64,000 nt of DNA from contig JAGTJL010000018.1 of the NCBI GenBank assembly GCA_020746875.1, positions 868,001 through 932,000 on the forward strand, in the 5' to 3' direction. Each line of letters starts with the position of its first letter. The first letter of the stretch is position 1. The position numbers and the translations under genes are program-made. Of the stretch, positions 9,961 to 21,863 are shown piece by piece. The notes below the pieces were generated by a model. The model did no database searches. It was not told the DNA's origin and was given only the letters and a program-made list of their open reading frames with translations. Source of the stretch: Rhexocercosporidium sp. MPI-PUGE-AT-0058. Taxonomy: Eukaryota > Ascomycota > Leotiomycetes > Helotiales.

Positions 9961-12304
9961 TAGGGATTGAGCCCCCTTTCAAACGGTCCCGTTTTTTACG
10001 TTTTAAACCGTATTAAAACCTGTTTTTTTTAAACCTCTCTGTTTGAAACAAATATACTATGTTTTACTGCAAAACCTGGCTTAGCTAAAAGGATAGCGAA
10101 AATATTAGAAAAATATTATAAAAATACACAAAACAACACAATTAAGACTACTGTAAAAGCTCAATATTCTCCCTCATCTTCACTACTATTAATTCCATCG
10201 ATTTCTTATAACTCGTCGCTATCTTCGCCATCAATATCGTCGTCGTCGCCTTCCAAATCACCTTCTAAAGCAACGTTTTCTAGCTCAATTTGCTCTGCCT
10301 CGGGCATATTAATTATAGTATGTATTGTAAGCCTCTCTCCAACGTTATCGAGTTGTCAACGATTCATATAAACGTAGGACAGCTTTTCGGTCTTCTCTGG
10401 TCCCAAATTACCACGAATTGGTGTTTGTATGAGATTCATAATTGACCAAGCACGCTCTGATGGTACAGAGTTACAAATCAACTCAAATATTCGCTCTCCC
10501 AAAGCAGACAACTCCGGATGATCCCCTTTATGTGATAACCAGTAAATTAATGGCCTATCGCGCGATGCCCAACTAATATTCCCTTGCTGAAAATCGCCCC
10601 GCATACCACGGAATTGCCAAAAGGATGCCAATAACTTGTTATGATCGTACCAGGAAGGCTATGTTAGCACATCCATTGTGCTACCTGCGTTTTGATTGGC
10701 TCGCGGAGCTCTTTATCGAGGTTGGAAGGGTCTAACCAAAAGGCTGCTGTATGTAGGATTGTCGATTGGATCTTCCGTCTCTCCTCAAAGCCTCCATTTT
10801 CAGCCAAAAAGTCGTGTAATTCAGGTATCGCAGGGAGGAGGGATCGTAAAGAGGTATGGAGGCCTTGCCAGCGAGGGTTGACGTATGCGACGGTCGATTC
10901 GGCATCCTCCGAGGACTTCTGAGCCTCATGAATGGGCTTGAATATTAGCTGTAAATCCTCTATCCTTAACCAAAAGTCACGATCCACAATCGTTAATTTG
11001 ACGCCTTAAGCCTTCAGATTTGATCTCGCATCTCTAGCCCATAATCTAAGCGCCTCTTTGTTCTTTGAAACCGCGTTAATCAAGCCAAATTGTAAGCCCC
11101 ATCGCGTGATAACTAACAAAACAAAAGCTCGGTTTTCCTAGTGCAAAGACATCTGATGCTCGCGGAGTATGTTGTATTCTTTAGTAGCTTTCCGGAACGA
11201 TTTTGCAATCTTTTGAGCGCGTACGACAATCGTTTAGATGAAGAGAACCTTAATAATAAGGTCTTTAATCAAGAGCTGTAAGCCGTGAGAATCGCAGGGA
11301 ATCATAAAGATATGTTGAAGATGAATTTGTTGCTCTAAGCCTCTCCACAACGCCTGCATTGTATTACAAGTATCAGTAGCCAACCCAGAGACTTTGCTCC
11401 AGTTATTTCCAACAAAATTTCCGACCATTGTAAAGAACCAAGTGATAAAAAAGGCAGCGTTGAGGGAGGCAGCTCGACCGTTATGATTCGCCAGGAAGTA
11501 AGAGCCATATCGAGGAATAGCGACCGAAAGGTTAATCATACGATTGGAATTGACGTCGGTAGATTCGTCTAAGATAAAGTGAAACTTCGCAGCGTTAGCT
11601 AGCTTTGCTGTAACCTCCTCTTTTAAATTAGTGTAGATTTCGTTCAATAAAGGACCACCAATCGCAGCAGGAGTAGGAGGGACGTATGTGTTGCCAGAAA
11701 TTGTGCGTATGAAGTCCTTCATATATTTCTCCTCAAACAAAGCGAATGGACGAGCTCCTATGATCACTGCCATAGCGGCCATCTTATTGAACCTCGCCGG
11801 AGCACCTTTATCGAGCTTTGCCATAGTAATCGTTGGTTATTTCGCAGAATGAGAGGCTGCCTTTGCTGTAATCGCATTATCAATTCCCTGCTCTCTCATA
11901 GTCGCTTTATATGGGTCGCAGTTGGTAAGGTGATCTGTTTGGCGTGTGGTTCCTTCAGCCATATCTTTGGAGCAGTGGTTACAACGTGCACGCTTGCATT
12001 TTCGGTCCGCAGGCTCATATTGGGTAAAATGAGGCTCAATAAGTCGTTTCCGCGACTCAGAATTGCGTGGCATGATGGCGTCGTGGAGATATTTGTTGTT
12101 GAAGAGATAATTATCAAAAGTCAGCTTCAGAATTAGGAGAAGTGTTTGGGACTAATTAGTCCCAATTGGGTTTAGCGACTTCCATTTCGGGTTAGTCTGT
12201 GTCACGTGCAAATGTTTTAAAACCTGTATTTTACCCTCAATACGCACTGATACAATACATGATACCTGTTTTATTTGATTAATACGGTTTTTTTCATGTC
12301 CCTA
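9961..12304 (-). mobile_element. hAT DNA transposon, full length, non-autonomous by mutation
   Basis: The element is 2344 bp, bounded by short inverted termini (TAGGGA at the left, TCCCTA at the right) and flanked by a perfect 8-bp duplication, GATGAGGC. It carries one hAT transposase on the minus strand, inactivated by stops. Insertion was recent enough for the duplication to remain identical. Neighbouring GC content is near normal at 10.3-12.1 kb, in contrast to the retrotransposon further right, so this copy was only lightly mutated. Confidence 0.9.
10356..12073 (-). pseudogene. hAT transposase, broken
   Basis: From the right: a BED-type zinc finger (CNHCSKDM...HLTNC) at 12073-11837; an RNase H-like catalytic region with FILDESTD and ATDTCNTMQAL at 11824-11234; the linker with the conserved RW (ITRWGLQF) and a later WLDP region; and the C-terminal dimerisation motif ELICNSVPSERAWSIMN near 10470. 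The catalytic reading frame is interrupted by TAA (11837-11839), TAA (11234), TAG (11138-11140), TAA (11006-11008) and TAG (10659-10661), plus a one-base shift near 10665-10685. All the stops fit CAA/CAG-to-stop changes. The dimerisation domain itself is intact. Confidence 0.88.
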
Positions 12305-12312
12305 GATGAGGC
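12305..12312. repeat. 8-bp target-site duplication of hAT element 1 (right)
   Basis: GATGAGGC, identical to 9953-9960. Confidence 0.9.
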
Positions 12313-12455
12313 TGATATACTTATCACGTGAATGTAAGCGAATGTGGATCTAAAAATGGCTCGGGGGAATCTCGGTCGCAACGGAGTCAAAATGGGAGAC
12401 ACAATGAGGAAAGTGTAACCGAGCATCAAGGACAAGTCCCTGTGGGAGGAGTTAA

Positions 12456-14293
12456 TAACGTCCCACCCCACCATTCCGCCCACCCCCCCATTCCGCCTAC
12501 CTCGCGTAATATCAGCACTTTCTATTTAATACTTAATAATTTTATTTTACGTCAACTTTTATATAAGATTTTATAAAGTCAAAATCTCCTTTTAATTCTA
12601 ATACTATAAATATAATTTAATAATCCTTAGTCGTAATTTAAGCCGCTTAAATAACACGTGTTATCGTAAACTTAGAATTTAGGCTAGTTTAGACTTTCTT
12701 CCTTTTCCTTAGCTTTAACTACTTTAATTGCTCTTCTAACTCTTTAATTCTTATATTTACTTTTCTTAATTCGTAATCCTTTTTATTAAATCTTTTTATA
12801 ATCTTTTTAAAAAGTAAACGCTATATTAAATATTAATTATGTGATTCGCTTACTAAAGTGCGTATTTATAAACGAAAATCTTTCGCAGCTTTAAGAGTTT
12901 ATAATTAAATAAAAGTATTAAAAGGCTCGGGAGGTAGTGTTGTTACTTTTTAAGACTTTTAAAGAGCTAAGGCTGTCGATTTATTATTATTTTCTAGTAA
13001 TAACGGGCTTATTAAGGGTTTCGCTAGAAATATCGGCTATAATTTACTAGCTCTTCACTAAGATTTAATATTAAAAAGAATAATAATATCTTAGCGTGCT
13101 TTTTAATAATAGAGAAAGAAATTGCGCTTATTAATTAGCGTGTAATCGATTAAAGAACTTAATTTATATAATTCCTTTCGGTAAGCACGCTTTAACGTAA
13201 AGAAAACCGTTAAATTTAAGAGTTATAAAACGTATGACGTATATGCGAGTAAATATAATAAAAATATATTATTTTTAAGGCACTTCTAAAGGAATTCCGT
13301 AGTCTTATGGCTCCCGTGGCCGTTTAAAATAAGGAGTCTTACTGAATAATCACGTGGATCCGTCTAAGGAATAAATACCTTTACTAGCCATTTAAGAGCC
13401 GTCTCGTCAGTCGTCCATTTATTATCGATTGTAATAAAGTGCTAGTCGTTAAATACGTCTAATTAAGACGGAAACTACTGTTACTACACCGATTTTCCTT
13501 TATAAATTATAAGAGGTTATATAGAGACCCTTATAATAAAAATGCACTTAATAATTGACGTCTAAGTACGTGAGCCAGGCTGTTTTCCTTGAATTTTACG
13601 CTTTTTAGCGTGCCTTATAATAAAACTATTTTAAACTATAACCTTTTATAATATTAGTCTCGTCTATATTCCATCGTTAACTCGCTGGAATAGCCTTAAT
13701 AGCTGGAATCTCTAATTTTTAAAACTAAGGCTTAATAATATCGGAATAAGCGCTATTAATACGTATAGAATCGATATATATTTGCTTCTTTGTCTTTAGA
13801 ATAGGATTCCTTACTAAAAACCTAGAAATCTAGTGTTTTTCAAGTGGTAAATGATTTCCTTAAAGAGCTAAAAGACGCTCTTTAAAAACCTTAATTTATA
13901 TATATATAACTTTACGATTAAAAGACTCCTGAGTCAAAACCTAATTAGTTAATCGACTCTTTACTAAAGTAAGTAGCCTTTATAAGTAACTAGCGGCTTC
14001 CTTATAAAATAACGTCGTTGTGTTGCGGCTATAAAGGGTAGACCTTAGAACACCTTATTTAAGCGATGCCTTTCGCAATGACTTGCCGTTTGCGATCTCT
14101 ACAAGCGCACACATAATATCGTACTCGGTATATTAAGGCTTTATAATGAGGACAAATCGAATTCTAAATTTAAAAAGAATTAATTAAAGAATCAAGGAGT
14201 AATTAATTATTTAAGTTAGTAGGTAGATATGGCGGTGAGTTAAGCGAGGTGGGCGGAATGGGGGGGTGGGCGGAATAGTGGGGTGGGACGTTA
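12456..14293 (-). mobile_element. Fot1/pogo-type Tc1-mariner transposon, RIP-mutated
   Basis: The ends form near-perfect inverted repeats of about 50 bp. The left begins TAACGTCCCACCCCA and the right ends TGGGGTGGGACGTTA; each arm contains a doubled CATTCCGCC/CCCACC unit. The terminal TA on both sides is the expected Tc1-mariner target duplication. At 1838 bp it has the usual Fot1 length. The termini are GC-rich while the interior is strongly AT-rich, as expected if RIP hit the coding part harder. The right end of hAT element 1 lies only 150 bp to the left. Confidence 0.9.
12700..14160 (-). pseudogene. Fot1/pogo transposase, degenerate
   Basis: Reading leftward from about 14130 one finds NGKSLRKAS (psq-type helix-turn-helix), RNPILKTKK (CENP-B-type binding region), WTTDETALKWL, and LILNGHGSH at 13334-13305. 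The last is the family's LLILDGHGSH with the catalytic Asp changed to Asn by GAC-to-AAC (13322-13324). A Lys/Glu-rich tail follows toward 12700. Multiple stops occur throughout. The family's DDE nuclease cuts at the inverted repeats; this copy cannot. Confidence 0.85.
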
Positions 14294-14587
14294 TGGCCCC
14301 TCAGCGGCGCATGCTCAGGCTGACTCTACCGTGTGCTCAGGTTGCTTAAGCCGAGCTCAGGCCGAGCTTAGGACGTGCTCAGGTGTGGTCAGGAATGCTT
14401 ACCCTTGGCTCAGGTTAAGGCGGCAGCTGCTCACGTCTAAATACTAAAACAGAACCAGCGAAAAAAAAGTTGAGTCTGACTTAAATGGTAACAGAAGACG
14501 ACTTTTCTTTTCTTCGTTTAAGGTTGGTTACTAAGCTCGCCGCTTCTACTCAGGCGCTACTCACCCTCGGCCACTTAGCTTACCGAA
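14294..14587. repeat. GC-balanced island with scattered GCTCAGG motifs
   Basis: Between the Fot1 end and the RIP-mutated repeat, the motif GCTCAGG (or GCTTAGG/GGTCAGG) occurs about seven times between 14310 and 14410 at irregular 13-25 bp spacing. No open frame is present. It may be the end of the element whose less mutated copy starts the window. Confidence 0.5.
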
Positions 14588-14780
14588 GAAACCCCTAAGC
14601 AGTACCCACTTCTTTACTAACGTATATAATATCTAATTAAATTATATATATATTAAGGCTATTTTAATTCACTTTTGCCAAGTTTTGACGATAATCCTGA
14701 AGTAGCCTAAGCTAGCTTCTAAGGATCCTAGATGAGACCTTTATAAAAATAAATCTACGCTATTTTATAAGTAATCGCCC
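14588..14780 (+). repeat. RIP-mutated copy of the window-start repeat
   Basis: Aligns base-for-base with 1-190. AAGCAGTACCCACTTC, CCAAGTTTTGACGATAATCCTGA and AAGGATCCTAGATGAG correspond to the less mutated sequence. Differences are dominated by C-to-T and G-to-A, for example CAGGCTCC to TAGCTTCT and GATGATCCCTGGG to GATAATCCTGAAG. Confidence 0.75.
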
Positions 14781-15660
14781 ACGGCGATAAAATATACAAG
14801 TCTTATTTAAAAAAGGAAATTTACTATTACTTTCTCTAAAACCTTCTTCTTATCTCTATTTATAGCCTGAATTTCGTTAATTATTAAGCTATTTCTAATC
14901 TCTCTTTTAAAATAATACTGCATATTTTATATTATTCTAATTCACTTTATTTCTTTACTTACTCTTATTACCGTAAGGCTTTTTACGATACAAAAATACA
15001 AATTACCGAAATATTCTTTTAAAAAAGCCCGCGAAAATAAAGCCTTAATTTAAGATTTCGAGAACTAAACACTTTTAAACTAATATATTAAACCTTTTAT
15101 ATCGCAACTAAATTAATTAAAGAAAATAATAAGACCTCCGGCAAATATTATAAGTCAGCTAATATTATAAACGTAACGATTTTAACGCTCTTATATTATA
15201 AAGCGCGGAGATACTATTCTCTAATATAATAAAAAGAAATAATTTCTATACTTTAATATAAAAAAGCTAAGAATTAATTTATATCTTAGCCTATTACGTA
15301 ACCGCCTTATTCTTTTACTAATATTCTTAAAAGAAAGAGAAAATTTGATGTTTTAACTTTACTATAATTATATAAAACTGGACGACAATAAAAATATTAT
15401 TTAAGTTATAGCAAGAGCTTTTTAAAGATAAAAGCCGACCGAGGAGATATTATCCGAAGAGCTTTATATTTACGATCTCACATTTTCCAGTATTCTTCAT
15501 TTAATTAATAAACCGCACGCGAGTGACTTATTTTACTTTTAGTATTAAGCTATAGAAAAGAGCTAATATAAATATCTTGTAACTAAAGTCTAATAAGAGT
15601 TTATTTAGTATAATATAATCTTAAGCGTCCGAGAGCATTAATATAATAATCTTTTATAAG
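14781..15660. other. AT-rich RIP-mutated relic
   Basis: Strongly AT-rich with TA-rich dinucleotides and stops in all frames. Presumably transposon debris continuing the repeat on its left, but no domain can be recognised. Confidence 0.5.
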
Positions 15661-15665
15661 AAATA

Positions 15666-15864
15666 TATAGCTAGGATAATCACGACTAGACCAAGAAGCA
15701 TTGAGGTGCGAGGTTATTAATTAACTTATAATATTAATTGCAATTATTATGTAATCTGCAAATACGCTTTTTAATAACTAGTGGTCTGACTAGCGTGGCA
15801 GAGTTTATATCCGACTCTATCCACATAACTAACCCGTGACTTAAACCAGCATAAACCTATAATA
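15666..15864 (-). repeat. 3' LTR of the copia element
   Basis: 199 bp, aligning end-to-end with 21131-21329; differences are nearly all C/T and G/A. It contains ATCCGACTCTATCCACATA, shared with the other LTR. The AAATA duplication precedes it. Confidence 0.9.
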
Positions 15865-15880
15865 CACCCCTTTAAAGACA
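15865..15880 (-). other. Polypurine tract of the copia element
   Basis: On the minus strand AAAGGGGTG directly abuts the 3' LTR, the usual plus-strand priming site. Confidence 0.65.
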
Positions 15881-18800
15881 CCCCTTAATAAGTGCTCTTT
15901 AGTCTAAGGTTTAACTCTTTTAAAATATACACCCCTAAAAGTAAACACACTTTATATTGACGTAAAAGAAGAGGTTATTAAAAACAGCCTACACGTGACT
16001 AAAGTAGCCTTTTAAAGTAGCCTTTTAAATTCCTACGCGTCTTTTAGTCTATAAAAATAATAACGTCTTTTAAGTAATATTATCACTCCTTAATTAAAGT
16101 ATAAAACCGTTAATTTTAGTATTTTAACGAATTCCTTAAGATTTTAAAGACTTAATAGTTTCGTAAAGCCGTCGGCGGTATTTTCCTTCAATAATACGTA
16201 TTAAGAGTTTAAATAGCCTCTAACTACCTCCTGTTGTAAATAATAAAACTTAATATCGATGTACTTTATATATTAATAAAACTCAGGGTTCTTAAATAAC
16301 GATAATACACCTTAATTATTATAGTTCATCTTAATAAAGCGAGAATCTAGTCGCTTATAACTTATTTCAGCTAGAACTTGGCGAATCCACAATATCTCTT
16401 TAATAAACGCACATATAATAATATACTCTGCTTCCGTAAAGGCTAGAGCTATTATAGTTTAGCGCTTAGAAATAGCGTTAAATACTTTTCTTATAAAGAA
16501 GAAGATAGCATTATTATATAAGACTCGTCTTTCACGTGAGCCTACTTAATTAAAGTCGTAGAAACTATATAACTTTATGAATTCAGCGTTTATAACGTCT
16601 CCGTTATATATTATAATATAATACTTCGTTCCTTAAAAGTATTAAAGAACTCTCTTTGCGCTAGCGAAGTATTATAAGGACGGATTTATAAGAAATTAAG
16701 ATAGCACTAAAGAATAATATTAAATATCTTATTTAATATAAGTAAGGTATTATAAAGAACTATAGATTTATTAATATAACTTAATTTCTTATATAATAGT
16801 TTATTATTTAAATTTAATTATATATACTTCGGAACTAAAAGCAAATGACGTAATAATAGTCTTATAGTTAGTCATTTTAAAACGGTTTAATACCTTTTTA
16901 ATATAAACATCTTAATAAAAAGAAATAGTCTTCTTTTTTTTATTTCGGACGATGCGGACTCTTAAGAAGTATTGTGTTAAGCCAGCAGAAATAATATTAA
17001 ATAAAATAAGAATTTATATTTAAAAAGCTTTTAAAGTTAGTTTTACCTTTAAAATTATTAGGAAATCATTAACGTAAGTAACAATTAAAATCTTAGTTTT
17101 TTTATTAATATATATATAATTATCGGTTTTTAAGGGGACAAAATTAATCTTAATAAACTTAATACGTAACTTCTCTTATTATAAATATAGTAATTACTTA
17201 AGACTATATAAGGCCTTCTTAAGCTTTATATACTTGTCGTCTATAAGAATTCGGCTATTTTCCTTTTATTTTAAAAGGATTTTAACGTAAATATCGAAAT
17301 TAATATCGCTATTTAAAAATGCGGTCTCGACGTCATATTACTTTACCTCTAAATCGTATAGAGCTGCTATAATTAATATAAGCTTTCAAATTCCGGATTT
17401 ACAAACGCTAGCGTATATTTAATTATAATCTCGTTTATAGCGCTAGTGTGGCCTTATACGACGAGTTTAACTTTATACTTTTTAATAATACCGTCTTTAT
17501 TTCTCTTTATTTTAAAGACTAAACGTAAACTAAATACTTTACTACCGAATAATAAATCTGAGCGCTTTATAAAAGATTATATTTCCTTATTAATAAGTAA
17601 GCGATATTCCTTAATAATTGCCTTTTTTCATTTTAATTAATTAAGACGCTATATCGCTTCTTTTAACGAGGTTAAATTATCGAAATATAGTAATTCTTCT
17701 TAAATTACGCCGAGAGTAAGTCGATAATAACTTAAAAAGTAATTAATTCCTTTTTTTAAAAATATAAAGTGCGAGACTTTATTATTAACTGGATTTTATG
17801 TTTTATTAGAGCGAGTTTCTTATAAAACGTATTTATATACTTTATTCTTAAAACTAAGAGGTTTATTACGCTTCTTTTTAATAGAAAATACTTGTTTTTA
17901 TTCTTTTAATATTTTAAGAGCGTTGACTTTACTTTCCTCGTCGGTATTAGCGTTAAATTTAGTATTATTCTCGAAATCAACTGCTAATCCGGGATTACTA
18001 GTCTTATTATCTAAAGACTGCTCTTCTGGCTAATCTTAGTGATTATTTTTACGTTTTAATAGCTCCTCAATGTTATAGTTTTAGTTTACGTTATTATTAT
18101 TACCCTTAACGCGAGGTAATAATATAGCGTCTTTTTCGTGAGGTTTTATAATTAAATTGTCCTTATCGAATCTTATATAAAAAATGCGGATAATATTTTT
18201 ATTAATTAAATAATAATAAATGTTATAACTTTTAAAATTAACTAAAATGCCCTTCTTTACTCTCGAAGCAACTTTACGGCTTTATACTTTCTTTTCCTTA
18301 TCGATTAAAATATATATTAAATATTTAAGAACTCTTAAGTATTTAACCAAAGGTTTGTAATTAATATCAAGCTTAATATTATCTTAAAAAGCCTTAAATA
18401 AAGTCTTTTTATCGACTATAAATATAAAGGTATAATTAATAATATAAACGATTGCCATTAAAACCTCAAGTTATACGTTTTCGGGTATGTTTTAATTAAT
18501 TATAGCCGTACGAGCCTTTTCTATAATAATGTAAATAAAGCGTTTAGCTCTTCCGTCTTACTCCGGAATATACAAAGTAGATTCTTTAATTAATATATTA
18601 AGGTAATCTATTAACTCTTTTATTTATATACGGCTGTATTTTCTTTTATTATTAAGACGGAATATCTTAATGTCTTTATTATATTATGTCTTAACTACCT
18701 TAATTATTTTTTAATTCGTAAAATATATATTTGACTTTTTAACGTACGTATAAGCTTACTTTACGGAAGTAATTATATAAGTAAAGATTAATGCGTAGCG

Positions 18801-21110
18801 ATGGCTATTAATTCTTATTAAAATAAAGTAGACTATATTAACGTTAATTTTATGCAGCGCATGTGCTAGCTTTATACGTGTTAATCGCTTATTAACTTTA
18901 CGAATAAGTCTGCCCTTTTCATAAGGTATATAAAAACGGGTTTTACTAGTCTTAATTTCGTTAAATTTCATATTATTAATAAGACTTTAAGTATTTTTAA
19001 TTATATTAAAGCTAATATAACCTATTCTGCGGTATCACAGCTCGATATCGACTATAACTACTTTAATTATAATAAGAAAAGTTAGTCCCGGCATATTAAT
19101 ATATTTAAAACTAGTAAATTACTCTTCTTTTATTAAAAAGAGCTTTAAATTAACGTAATAAATTTCTTTATTTAATATTATAAAGAGCTTATTTAATTAA
19201 AGATAATTATTTAATTTAATTAATTTATAGCTAAAATATAAACATATAAAGGAGAAAGGCATATATAATATGTTATAATAGTAAACTATACGTATAGAAC
19301 CGTTTAATTTAATTATTTTAAGTATATATATATTAATACCGTTAGGTTTAAAAGGACCGTTAACTGTCGATATAAATAATAAGTTAAAGCGTGGCGTGTA
19401 TTTAAAGAACTTTAATAAGTAGTTAAACACATATTCAGTAACTTTAATATTAAATAATTATTAGGACTTATTTTTATAAAAAAAGCAGCCAATTTAAGTG
19501 CTAAAATAATAAGAATAAACAGAAGAAATGCTGACTTAAAGATATCGTTATCGAAATCGTTGTCGGAATTCTTTTTCTTTTTATTATTTCCACCTTTCTT
19601 ATTATTACTTTTCTTATCCTTAATATAATCTTTATATAGAATATATTTTTTTTAATACTTTTTCTTAAACTTAGCCTTTTTAGCCTTATTTATTATATAA
19701 TAATTATTAAGTATATAACGTGAATTTAGTTAATTATAATATTTATAAGTTAGCTTAGTCTTAAAACCGTTTCCGCCTCTGCTTTTATTATTCTTAATAT
19801 AAAAATTACTTTTATTTTAGCTCTTATTCGGATTTAAAACACTTTTATTTTCCTAAAGGGCTTGTCCGGCTATTTTATTTAACTCGTTAACTCGTGCTTT
19901 ATTTATAATATCTTTAATAAAACTCTTTAAAGTAATATTTAAATTAATTACAATCGTAATACTCGTATTTACTGTAGAATCGCTAAATACCGTAACAGCT
20001 AATATAATACGTAAATTTAAGCGTTATCGTTTAGCCTAAATAAGCCATTTTTTAGAAACTATAATAATAAATATAATTAAATACCATTTTATAAAGGGAG
20101 CTATTTTTAGCATATTTAATTTAGTAATTAATAACTTGAAAGCAATAATAAACTTTTTTAAAAATAAGAAATCATTATAATAAAGCTTAATATAGTCTTA
20201 AATGACATTATATATTAAGACGTTTCTATTACTTTTATATTAATATTATAAAACTTCCTATATCTCTAAAGCAGTTTTCTTTCCGGTAGTATATACTAGT
20301 AAACTAAGCTTATAATTCAAAGTAATAGCAAGTCTTATTTAAGCCTCTTTTACTTATTAATTAATTTATTTCTTTAAAGCATTTTCGTCGACATTATTAT
20401 TTTATTTATTAACTTCTTTTAGCGTATATAAACGTGATTTAATATTTATAAACTTAAAAATACCGTTAAATATTCTAATATTAAGGATTTTATTACGCCA
20501 CTCGGGGTAATTCTTAATACCCTTTAGCTTATAAGCGTCGGAAAAGTTTAATAAAATAAAGGCCATTTTACGTCTTAAAAACTTAACTTTAAGCTTAAAC
20601 GTCGACTTAACTTCTAGTATAATATTACGTAAATTCGGATTCGATTCGGAGTCCTTAAGCGTATGTCGGTCCTTTACAAGCGTATTTATAAAACTAAACT
20701 AGTTCTTAAAATCTTTAAAAGCTCCGGGAATAAGTAATGCAGCAAACGGCGCGCTACTTTCGTTAAATAAGTTTGCTTTATTATTTATATAAAATAAGTC
20801 GTAGAAGTTGTTAATATTATTATCGGAATCGTCGAAATCGGACTCTTTAAGCACTAGCGATACGGGATTCCTAAAGGAATTAAAATACTTTAATAAAGCT
20901 ACTTATAGTAATAGAAATATAAGTAAAAAAGGGTATATTACTTTTTTTAAATCCTCCGGGGTATTTTAATTAAAAAGACGCGCTAAGATAGCGTTATTAC
21001 CTTCCTTTTACTAATCCTCTATTATAGGAGACGTAGCTTAACTCACGAGTAAAAGCTCGTTCTTTTAGGAAAAGGGTAATTCCAATAAAACTAAGAGTAT
21101 ACTTAATTTA
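15881..21110 (-). pseudogene. Copia gag-pol, degenerate
   Basis: Recognisable pieces, all minus strand: RNase H TEAEYIII...KEILWIR (16440-16381); reverse transcriptase YVND at 17077-17066, the catalytic YVDD with its first Asp changed to Asn; an upstream RT motif YDVETAFLNSDI at about 17337-17310, preceded by a CAA/CAG-to-stop change; integrase near 18971-18756 with HKINVNIV where HxD is expected, again Asp to Asn; and a protease/gag-proximal region near 19430-19197 (NGPFKPNGI, NILYMPF). Loss of three catalytic Asp codons by G-to-A is a clear RIP footprint. Confidence 0.88.
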
Positions 21111-21111
21111 A

Positions 21112-21130
21112 GTTCTCGGGGCTTATAACT
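21112..21130 (-). other. Primer-binding site, half-tRNA iMet type
   Basis: Immediately inside the 5' LTR the minus strand reads AGTTATAAGCCCCGAGA. With two G-to-A changes undone, its first nine bases match the complement of the initiator-Met tRNA anticodon region (CTCATAACC). That is the half-tRNA priming mode known from Drosophila copia and some fungal copia elements. Confidence 0.6.
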
Positions 21131-21329
21131 TATAGCTAAGATAATTACGACTAGACTAAGAAGCATTAAGGTGCGGGGTTATTAATTAACTTATAGTATT
21201 AATTATAATTATTGTGCGATCTATAAATACGCTCCTTAATAACTAGTAATCTGACTAGCGTAGCAGAATTTACATCCGACTCTATCCACATGACTAACCC
21301 GTGACTTAAACTAGTATAAACCTGCAACA
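21131..21329 (-). repeat. 5' LTR of the copia element
   Basis: 199 bp, partner of 15666-15864. It ends CAACA and is followed by the AAATA duplication. Confidence 0.9.
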
Positions 21330-21334
21330 AAATA

Positions 21335-21863
21335 TATATTTAAATCGAGTCTCCTCTGGTACTAAAAGTAAAAGACAATTATAAATACGTTGCAAGTCGT
21401 TATAATCTAAAATAAGCATAAATCTACTCGCTAGATTCTGTCTTATTATTAATCCCTTTATAATTCTCATAATTTTATATATTTTTCAAGCCTTCGCTAA
21501 CTTCTCGCGAAGCCCGCTACTTGCTTTTTTTAATACACCTTCGAGGTAAAACAGTATATCCTTTTCTTTATCGATATCAATTTCTTCCTACTTACTAAAT
21601 TCGGTTGCCTTCTCCCCGGCGATTAAAAGAAAGCCGTCGGCAAGCTTAGCGCTTAAAAGCGTTAAGTCGTAATAAAGAGCGAAAACAATACGATTTCCTT
21701 ATAAAACTACCCCATAGCTATTAGCTATAATATATTACTTGCCCTATAATTATAAGCTCTCTTTAGGGCACTCACACGCTATAAAAATAATTATATTTAT
21801 ACTAAAAGGCCTAAATAACGCTACTTAATAGTAATTAATATAAAGATTTGAGGTTTAATTACA
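21335..21863. other. AT-rich relic between copia and inverted repeat
   Basis: AT-rich with stops in every frame; no element ends or domains recognised. Confidence 0.5.

Larger units (their letters stand above)
15666..21329 (-). mobile_element. Ty1/copia LTR retrotransposon, full length, RIP-mutated
   Basis: The element is 5664 bp with two 199-bp LTRs in direct orientation and a perfect 5-bp target duplication AAATA (15661-15665 and 21330-21334). Coding is on the minus strand in copia order: gag/protease side near 19.2-21 kb, integrase near 18.8 kb, reverse transcriptase near 17 kb, RNase H near 16.4 kb. The LTRs begin TA and end TA/CA, fitting TG...CA mutated by RIP. Stops are dense everywhere, so it is dead. 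Just inside the right (5') LTR is a primer site resembling the initiator-Met tRNA anticodon arm, and just inside the left LTR a purine tract, both as expected. Confidence 0.93.

Noticed and set aside
17446..19430. Several 60-80 codon frames in the AT-rich block as independent genes
   Set aside because: They are fragments or shadows of the copia element or composition artefacts (Phe/Ile/Leu/Lys-rich).
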